Shown: positions 30,646 through 34,882 of the stretch, piece after piece | How positions within the stretch are numbered: position 1 is the first letter of the stretch | How the letters are laid out: each line of letters starts with the position of its first letter | Program-made: the position numbers and the translations under genes | NCBI GenBank assembly: GCA_045537065.1 | Contig: JAZSOT010000082.1 | Span: 1-34,882 of the forward strand | Reading direction: 5' to 3' | Length of the DNA stretch: 34,882 nt | From: RGIG8709 sp045537065 | Lineage (GTDB): Bacteria; Bacillota; Clostridia; Monoglobales; Monoglobaceae | The notes under the pieces: generated by a model | What the model was told of the DNA's origin: nothing | The model's database searches: none | What the model saw: the letters and a program-made list of their open reading frames with translations, nothing else

Positions 30646-31572
30646 ATGGACGGTGGAGAAATTTCATATTATGCCCTTGGGGACTTTTTTAATTATTTAA
30701 GAGAGAAAAAGTCTGCAACCGAGAACACAGTTTCCTCTTATAGAAGAGATATGAAAAAATTTGTGGAATATCTTTTAAGCATCAAGGTTGATAGCTATTA
30801 TAAGGTAACCACCAGTATAATAAAGGACTTTCTTCAGGGAAAAAAGGAAGAGGGTTTTTCAGAAGCCTCGGTTGAAAGACTGACTTGTGTCCTGCGAGCT
30901 TTTTTTAGGTTTTTGTGTGAAGAATATGAGCTTAGAAAAAACCCAATGGAAAAAATACATACAAAAAAACCGAAACGAAAAATTCCCGCGGTTATGACCA
31001 ATGCAGAGGTTGAAATGTTTCTTGATGCACCTGATTTATCCACAGAAAAAGGCGTAAGGGATAAAGCTATGCTTGAGGTGTTGTATGCGACAGGCATAAA
31101 GGTTTCGGAGCTTATTGAACTTAAAATAGAAGATGTTAACGGAGAAATAGGCTTTGTAAAATGCAGAAAAGGGGATAAGGAAAGAATAATCCCTATGTAT
31201 TCTTTAGCATCAAAATGTCTTAGAGATTATATGGAAAGAATAAGACCGGAGCTTGTTAAGGATGAGGAAGAGAAAACCTTGTTTGTGAATACAAACGGCA
31301 GGAAAATGTCAAGACAGGGTTTCTGGAAAATTGTTAAGGGCTATAAGGAAAAAGCCCAGATTATAAAGGAGATAACTCCCCACACACTAAGACATTCATT
31401 TGCAACCCATATTCTTGAAAATGGGGCAAAGCTTAGGGATGTTCAGGAGCTTCTGGGACACGCAGATATCTCATCAACTTATATATACGAAGAGATTGTA
31501 AGAAACAGAATAAAATCAGTTTATAAGACAACGCACCCACGTGCTAAGGTGAAGAAAAAAGGAGCTGTTTAA
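30646..31572 (+). CDS. xerD: Tyrosine recombinase XerD with Arg-to-Lys change at catalytic Arg I
   Basis: 308-residue site-specific recombinase that, with XerC, resolves chromosome dimers at dif. The N-terminal SAM-like core-binding domain (about 8-105) is followed by the catalytic domain. Present are the catalytic Lys175 (CRKGDKERIIP), His246-x-x-Arg249 (HTLRHSFATH), His272 (LLGHADISST) and the nucleophile Tyr281 (YIYEEI). The first catalytic Arg, normally in ATGLRVSEL, is Lys152 (ATGIKVSEL, codon AAG). The tail HPRAKVKK is typical of XerD. It follows spoIIM, and its stop codon lies inside a terminator hairpin. Confidence 0.9.
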   Translation: MDGGEISYYALGDFFNYLREKKSATENTVSSYRRDMKKFVEYLLSIKVDSYYKVTTSIIKDFLQGKKEEGFSEASVERLTCVLRAFFRFLCEEYELRKNPMEKIHTKKPKRKIPAVMTNAEVEMFLDAPDLSTEKGVRDKAMLEVLYATGIKVSELIELKIEDVNGEIGFVKCRKGDKERIIPMYSLASKCLRDYMERIRPELVKDEEEKTLFVNTNGRKMSRQGFWKIVKGYKEKAQIIKEITPHTLRHSFATHILENGAKLRDVQELLGHADISSTYIYEEIVRNRIKSVYKTTHPRAKVKKKGAV

Positions 31573-31591
31573 GATAAACGGCTCTTTTTTT
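31556..31591 (+). terminator. Terminator of spoIIM-xerD
   Basis: GAGCTGTTT / AAACGGCTC stem (one G-T pair) extended by A-T pairs, five-base loop, then seven T. It overlaps the xerD stop codon. Confidence 0.85.
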
Positions 31592-31658
31592 ATGTAGGAA
31601 CAAAATAACGCATTGTGAATATGATAAGGTGAGCGGAAATGTATATGGAGGTATAGCT

Positions 31659-31841
31659 ATGTTAAACAGGAGATGCAAATGCAGTCATTGTGCAAAAAGG
31701 CAGGGACGAATTTTCGGGATAATATTGATTTCCGTGGGAACAGGACTATTTCTTGCATACATAATACCGTATTATCTGCTTATAACAATGCTGGGACTCG
31801 TTCTTGTCTGTTTAGGAGTTTCTTGTCTTATAAAAAAATAG
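31659..31841 (+). CDS. Small Cys-rich two-helix membrane protein, unknown
   Basis: 60 residues. The N-terminus has a C-K-C-S-H-C cluster (residues 6-11), like a half metal knuckle, followed by two hydrophobic helices (GRIFGIILISVGTGLFLAYI and YYLLITMLGLVLVCLGVSCL). The ATG at 31659 is chosen because GGAGG (31646-31650) is eight bases upstream; a reading from 31629 has no ribosome binding site. The gene directly precedes spoVM (16 bases) and may share its transcript, which would make it a sporulation gene. I do not recognise the family. Confidence 0.7.
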   Translation: MLNRRCKCSHCAKRQGRIFGIILISVGTGLFLAYIIPYYLLITMLGLVLVCLGVSCLIKK

Positions 31842-31859
31842 CAAAAAGGAGGGAAAATG

Positions 31860-31934
31860 ATGAAAATTGTTGTTGTGAAAGCTCCGAAATATTTGCGGGG
31901 GATACTTAAAAGTATTTTTAGAATGAAGGACTAA
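31860..31934 (+). CDS. spoVM: Stage V sporulation protein M SpoVM (24 residues)
   Basis: A 24-codon gene. The product begins MKIVVVKAPKYLRGILKSIF and ends RMKD. It aligns without gaps through most of its length with Bacillus SpoVM (MKFYTIKLPKFLGGIVRAML..): the PK-[FY]-L-x-G-I core, including the helix-breaking Pro9, is kept. SpoVM is an amphipathic helix that senses the convex forespore membrane, recruits SpoIVA and is needed for coat assembly. AGGAGGG (31848-31853) is six bases before ATG 31860; another ATG at 31857 would leave only three. It follows the 60-residue membrane protein gene and is followed by a terminator. spoIVA is present in the same window. Confidence 0.88.
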   Translation: MKIVVVKAPKYLRGILKSIFRMKD

Positions 31935-31974
31935 AGAACTTAAAAATTTATTTTGTCATTTTGGCAAACAAAAA

Positions 31975-32005
31975 AGAGGTATCAAAAGATACCTCTAATT
32001 TTTTT
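31975..32005. terminator. Bidirectional terminator between spoVM and rpmB
   Basis: A 9-bp stem AGAGGTATC / GATACCTCT, loop AAAA, with T-rich tails in both outgoing directions. Confidence 0.88.
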
Positions 32006-32013
32006 AAAGAATA

Positions 32014-32202
32014 TTAAACCGCTCTCTGAACCTTTCCGGATCTTAAACATCTTGAACAAACATAAACTCTCTGTGGTGTTCCGTCAACAACAGCCTTAAC
32101 TCTTCTGATGTTAGCCTTCCACATTTTGTTTGATCTTCTGTGTGAGTGAGACACCTTAATACCGAAAGAAACGCCCTTTCCGCATACTTCACACTTTGCC
32201 AT
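32014..32202 (-). CDS. rpmB: Ribosomal protein L28
   Basis: 62-residue large-subunit protein. MAKCEVCGKGVSFG at the N-terminus, then SHSHRRSNKMWKANIRRVK and a second Cys pair CSRCLRSGKV, giving the four-cysteine, zinc-binding form of L28. The start is ATG 32202 with AGGAGGTG upstream; a nine-residue longer reading runs through the ribosome binding site and is rejected. It is monocistronic with a strong sigma-A promoter. The zinc-free paralogue, which some Firmicutes carry for zinc starvation, is not in the window. Confidence 0.97.
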   Translation of the reverse strand: MAKCEVCGKGVSFGIKVSHSHRRSNKMWKANIRRVKAVVDGTPQRVYVCSRCLRSGKVQRAV

Positions 32203-32243
32203 ATATATACACCTCCTAATAGTAATCAAATATCAACTGGATT

Positions 32244-32272
32244 ATTATAACAGATAAATTTACATTTTGCAA
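32244..32272 (-). promoter_or_regulatory. Promoter of rpmB
   Basis: Minus strand: TTGCAA (32267-32272), 17 bases, TATAAT (32244-32249) with extended TGt. Confidence 0.85.
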
Positions 32273-32320
32273 GTGTTTTTTTAAAATTTTTAAAAAATAT
32301 TGTTAAATAGTTAAATATGT

Positions 32321-32349
32321 TTGCAAAATCATACTATATCTGTTATAAT
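32321..32349 (+). promoter_or_regulatory. Promoter of the 245-residue membrane protein gene
   Basis: TTGCAA (32321-32326), 17 bases, TATAAT (32344-32349) with extended TGt. It is back-to-back with the rpmB promoter and shares TTGCAAAAT and ATCTGTTATAATA with it. Confidence 0.8.
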
Positions 32350-32380
32350 ATAATGTATAATGTTAAGGATTGGTATATAA

Positions 32381-33118
32381 ATGAAAGACAAAATAATTAT
32401 AATATTTTTATTTGCATTTCAAGCATTGGCAATACCATTTGCGTTGTTGTCGGGATTTTTGCTTTTAATATCTATAGAGGGATTATCTGAAACAGATTTG
32501 ACTCAAACAAAGGTAGTTATTCAGTGTGTGGTTGCATTAATAACACTGTTGATAGGCGTTTTATACATAGGCACATATATATTCTCTTTAATTAAGACTA
32601 TCATTAATAAAAAAGTATCATTTATAAGTTGTTTACCGGTTTTTCATGGTATTATTTTTGTATATGCCGTGATGCTGTGGGGTTGTGTTAATCAATGGTG
32701 GATACCCGGTGATAATTCTGTTATTGCTAGTTTGCCGAGATATAAAAATTCAGATTGTTATTATGGTGAAAATATCCAGGGTAATACAGGCTATTGTAAA
32801 TATTATTTTTCAAATGATGATGCTATTGTTGAAAAGGTGGAGGAAAACAAATATTTTAAACAGGTAACAGTTGAAGACATTGAAAAATTAAAAGGCTACT
32901 TTGATAATTTTAAAGGAATGGTTGAATACGAAGAATATATTGATGAATATGATTTCAAATATGAGTGTATTGATACATTGGATTACATTTATATAGAAAT
33001 GAAAGATACTTATGGAAAGTATCAAAACTATCCTGATAAATATTCAGAGTATAATGTTTATTTATTTGATGTTCAAACAAAAACATTGTATTACATTATT
33101 TCAAACATAAAACTTTAG
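32381..33118 (+). CDS. Unrecognised membrane protein with C-terminal soluble domain
   Basis: 245 residues. Three hydrophobic helices (about 5-31, 46-70 and 83-104) are followed by a roughly 140-residue acidic, Tyr-rich domain (with CYYGENIQGNTGYCKYYF and YEEYIDEYDFKYECIDTLDY) that is probably extracytoplasmic and has four cysteines that could form disulfides. I do not recognise a family. The ribosome binding site AAGGA is weak and eleven bases from the ATG, unlike the GGAGG sites elsewhere, yet the promoter is near-consensus. It sits alone between rpmB and another small membrane gene, which looks like an accessory insertion. Confidence 0.7.
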   Translation: MKDKIIIIFLFAFQALAIPFALLSGFLLLISIEGLSETDLTQTKVVIQCVVALITLLIGVLYIGTYIFSLIKTIINKKVSFISCLPVFHGIIFVYAVMLWGCVNQWWIPGDNSVIASLPRYKNSDCYYGENIQGNTGYCKYYFSNDDAIVEKVEENKYFKQVTVEDIEKLKGYFDNFKGMVEYEEYIDEYDFKYECIDTLDYIYIEMKDTYGKYQNYPDKYSEYNVYLFDVQTKTLYYIISNIKL

Positions 33119-33200
33119 ATTTGATTATACTTATGTCAAGTTTATAAAATTTATAATTAGACAGGGGATTATTTTGTTGCCTTGTTAGAAAAAACAATAG

Positions 33201-33229
33201 TTGTAAATCAATGATTCATGAATTATAAT
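33201..33229 (+). promoter_or_regulatory. Promoter of the 86-residue membrane protein gene, with internal palindrome
   Basis: TTGTAA (33201-33206), 17 bases, TATAAT (33224-33229). The spacer ends in the 10-bp palindrome ATTCATGAAT (33214-33223), which abuts the -10 and could be an operator. Confidence 0.6.
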
Positions 33230-33285
33230 ATAATACTTTTTCTAAAAAATGTTGTATGTTGATGTAAAAGGATAAGCGGAAAAAA

Positions 33286-33546
33286 ATGCTAAAGTTTACT
33301 TTATTATTAATATTTGGTATTATATTCATAATTGCAGGAATTTTTAAATGGCCAATTCCGCCAATAAAATCATGGGTAAGAAATACAAAACACGGTGAAA
33401 TTTTAAACACAATCACAATGATAATATTACGGTTTATATTGTCAGGACGGAGAGTTATTATTGTTTTTTTGGTTATATATCAGGCAGTATATTTTATAAT
33501 ATGCGGGATAAGTATGGTCTTAACTTTGGTTATAGAAAAAAATTAG
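33286..33546 (+). CDS. Small membrane protein, unknown
   Basis: 86 residues. Hydrophobic helices at about 4-24 and 57-82 are separated by a basic, polar loop (IKSWVRNTKHGEI). No family is recognised. The ribosome binding site is weak (AAGGAT, 14 bases before the ATG). With the preceding gene it forms a small AT-rich stretch of unknown genes between the conserved rpmB and hprK. It has its own promoter, so the two may be independently controlled. Confidence 0.6.
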   Translation: MLKFTLLLIFGIIFIIAGIFKWPIPPIKSWVRNTKHGEILNTITMIILRFILSGRRVIIVFLVIYQAVYFIICGISMVLTLVIEKN

Positions 33547-33605
33547 TATAAATCAGATGATTTCAAATATATAATAAGTTACACGGAGAAAAAGGAGAAT
33601 AAGTT

Positions 33606-34526
33606 ATGCAGGTTTTTTCAGTAGAACTTGGAAAAATTATTAAGGAGTTTAAGCTTGAATCTGTTTATGTGCCGGATGAACACGCTTTGATTTATTCAGC
33701 AGATGTTTACCGTCCGGGACTCCAGATTGCGGGATATTTCGACCATTTTGATGCAAAGAGAATACAAGTTTTCGGTATGGCAGAGAGTACATATCTTGCG
33801 GATATGTCCCCTGAAAAGCGTTATGATACCATAAAATCCCTGTTTGAAACAAAAATACCTGCAGTTATTGTAACAAGAAATGCAACTATTCATCCTGAGG
33901 TTTTGGAGCTTGCAAAGATTTATGAAATTCCACTTATGAGAACACCAAGTGCAACATCAACCTTTATGAGTGCCCTAATCGCATTTTTAAATGTTGAGCT
34001 TGCGCCAAGAATAACACGTCATGGTGTTTTAGTTGAGGTTTACGGTGAAGGTATTCTTATTATGGGCGAAAGCGGTGTGGGAAAAAGCGAAACTGCAGTT
34101 GAACTTATGAAGAGAGGACACCGTCTTGTTGCTGATGATGCAGTTGAAATCAAAAAGGTTTCATCAAAATCACTTGTTGGCTCATCTCCTGAGATTATAA
34201 GACACTTTATTGAAATTCGCGGTATAGGCATTGTAGACGTAAAAAACATATTTGGTATGGGTGCTGTTAAAGAGGCTGAAAAAATTGACCTCATAATACA
34301 CCTTGAAACATGGGAGAGAGGCAAGCAGTATGACAGACTTGGGCTTGTTGATGAATATACAAATATTTTAGGCCTTGACATTCCATCTCTTACAATTCCT
34401 GTAAGACCGGGCAGAAACCTTGCCATTATCTTCGAGGTTGCGGCAATGAACAACCGCCAGAGAAGAATGGGTTATAATGCGGCAGAGGAATTAAACAACA
34501 GGATTATGGAGCAGATGAATTTTTAG
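33606..34526 (+). CDS. hprK: HPr kinase/phosphorylase HprK
   Basis: Phosphorylates and dephosphorylates Ser46 of HPr in response to glycolytic intermediates, the key switch of carbon catabolite control in Firmicutes. 306 residues. The C-terminal catalytic domain has the catalytic His139 region (RITRHGVLVE), Walker A GESGVGKS at 154-161, DDAVEI, and the HprK signature EIRGIGIVDVKNIFG at 203-217. The N-terminal domain has the usual length. AAGGAG precedes ATG 33606. A PHP-domain gene follows after 15 bases, probably in the same transcript. Confidence 0.97.
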   Translation: MQVFSVELGKIIKEFKLESVYVPDEHALIYSADVYRPGLQIAGYFDHFDAKRIQVFGMAESTYLADMSPEKRYDTIKSLFETKIPAVIVTRNATIHPEVLELAKIYEIPLMRTPSATSTFMSALIAFLNVELAPRITRHGVLVEVYGEGILIMGESGVGKSETAVELMKRGHRLVADDAVEIKKVSSKSLVGSSPEIIRHFIEIRGIGIVDVKNIFGMGAVKEAEKIDLIIHLETWERGKQYDRLGLVDEYTNILGLDIPSLTIPVRPGRNLAIIFEVAAMNNRQRRMGYNAAEELNNRIMEQMNF

Positions 34527-34541
34527 CAGAAGGAGACAAAA

Positions 34542-34882
34542 ATGAAAATACTTACGGATATTCACACACATACATTAGCAAGCGCCCACGCCTATTCAAC
34601 TCTTACTGAAAATGTTAATGCGGCAAAGGAAAAGGGCCTTGAGCTTATTGCTATGACAGACCATGGCCCGAATATGCAGGATGCCCCCCATTTATGGCAC
34701 TTTGAGAATATTGGCGTTGTTCCGAGATGGATTAATGACGTTAAGGTTTTGCGCGGTGCAGAGCTTAATGTTCCCAACGAAAAAGGCGAGGTGGACTTGC
34801 CCGAAAACCATCTTAAAAAGCTTGATATTGTTATCGCACCAATCCATCCATCTTTGTTTGAGGGCAAAAAGGCAGATGACCA
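34542..34882 (+). CDS. PHP-domain phosphatase (YcdX-like), truncated by the window end
   Basis: Only the first 113 codons are inside the window. The metal-binding motifs of the PHP family are visible: DIHTHTLASAHAYST (6-20), AMTDHGP (38-43) with the metal-binding Asp-His, then GAELNV and APIHPSL. The pattern fits the YcdX-like PHP hydrolases, which hydrolyse phosphoesters with a trinuclear metal site, rather than histidinol phosphatase. AAGGAG lies before ATG 34542. It follows hprK by 15 bases. Specificity cannot be judged from the fragment. Confidence 0.88.
   Translation, partial: MKILTDIHTHTLASAHAYSTLTENVNAAKEKGLELIAMTDHGPNMQDAPHLWHFENIGVVPRWINDVKVLRGAELNVPNEKGEVDLPENHLKKLDIVIAPIHPSLFEGKKADD

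Noticed and set aside
1..34882. CRISPR arrays, tRNA or rRNA genes, insertion sequences, prophage genes
   Set aside because: Scanned by eye on both strands; no regularly spaced repeats, no tRNA-like TTCGA cloverleaf, no transposase or phage genes. XerD is the housekeeping recombinase by context.

Overview
The window is chromosomal DNA from a low-GC, endospore-forming Firmicute, most likely an anaerobic member of the Clostridia. The evidence is the density of sporulation genes (spmA, spmB, spoIVA, spoIIAA-spoIIAB-sigF, spoIIM and a 24-codon spoVM), an oxygen-sensitive class III ribonucleotide reductase with its activase, strong GGAGG ribosome binding sites, two TTG starts, and AT-rich intergenic regions with textbook sigma-A promoters. 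I see no insertion sequence, prophage, CRISPR array, rRNA or tRNA. Most of the window is ordinary core genome, densely packed in short operons.

Layout. 1-3.6 kb: arginine operon argB-argR-argD-argF, with its own repressor inside, ending in a strong terminator. 3.6-5.9 kb: a monocistronic EF-G-like GTPase from a perfect sigma-A promoter. 5.85-9.5 kb: a 390-base gene-free stretch that holds a terminator, two NrdR boxes, a degenerate third site and a promoter; then nrdD, an intergenic hairpin terminator, nrdG and a PduO-type cobalamin adenosyltransferase. 9.5-16.2 kb (minus strand): a YhcN-like exported protein, ymfF-ymfH-lgt, spoIVA behind a near-consensus sigma-E promoter, and spmA-spmB. 16.3-20.1 kb: a DUF378 membrane protein, birA, and divergent valS, whose leader folds into a hairpin from about +1. 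20.2-22.3 kb: the spoIIA operon (anti-anti-sigma, anti-sigma, sigma-F) behind a sigma-H-like promoter, followed by a zinc-ribbon/CD225 membrane protein. 22.4-24.4 kb (minus): a Dabb protein and PTS enzyme I. 24.5-27.8 kb: ElaA-like acetyltransferase, small zinc-ribbon protein, active M16 peptidase and a YnbB-like PLP enzyme. 27.9-31.6 kb: aspartate aminotransferase-proC, then spoIIM-xerD. 31.6-32.2 kb: a 60-residue membrane protein, spoVM, and rpmB on the opposite strand. 32.4-33.5 kb: two unrecognised membrane proteins, each with its own promoter. 33.6 kb to the end: hprK and a truncated PHP-domain gene.

How the genes fit together. Three themes recur. First, sporulation: sigma-F control (spoIIA), engulfment (spoIIM), coat basement (SpoVM recruits SpoIVA) and core dehydration (SpmA/B) are all present within 23 kb. 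Second, nitrogen and amino-acid metabolism: arginine, proline and aspartate. Third, genes whose Bacillus homologues are linked to EF-P 5-aminopentanol modification (YmfF, YmfH, YnbB) occur with an EF-G paralogue and valS. PTS enzyme I and HPr kinase are both present, but HPr itself is not in the window.

The most rewarding items are the spoVM micro-gene, the NrdR operator cluster, the Lys replacement of a catalytic Arg in XerD, the 26-bp palindrome at the argB start, and the two unknown membrane genes before hprK. I did not find convincing evidence for a wholly new multi-gene system.
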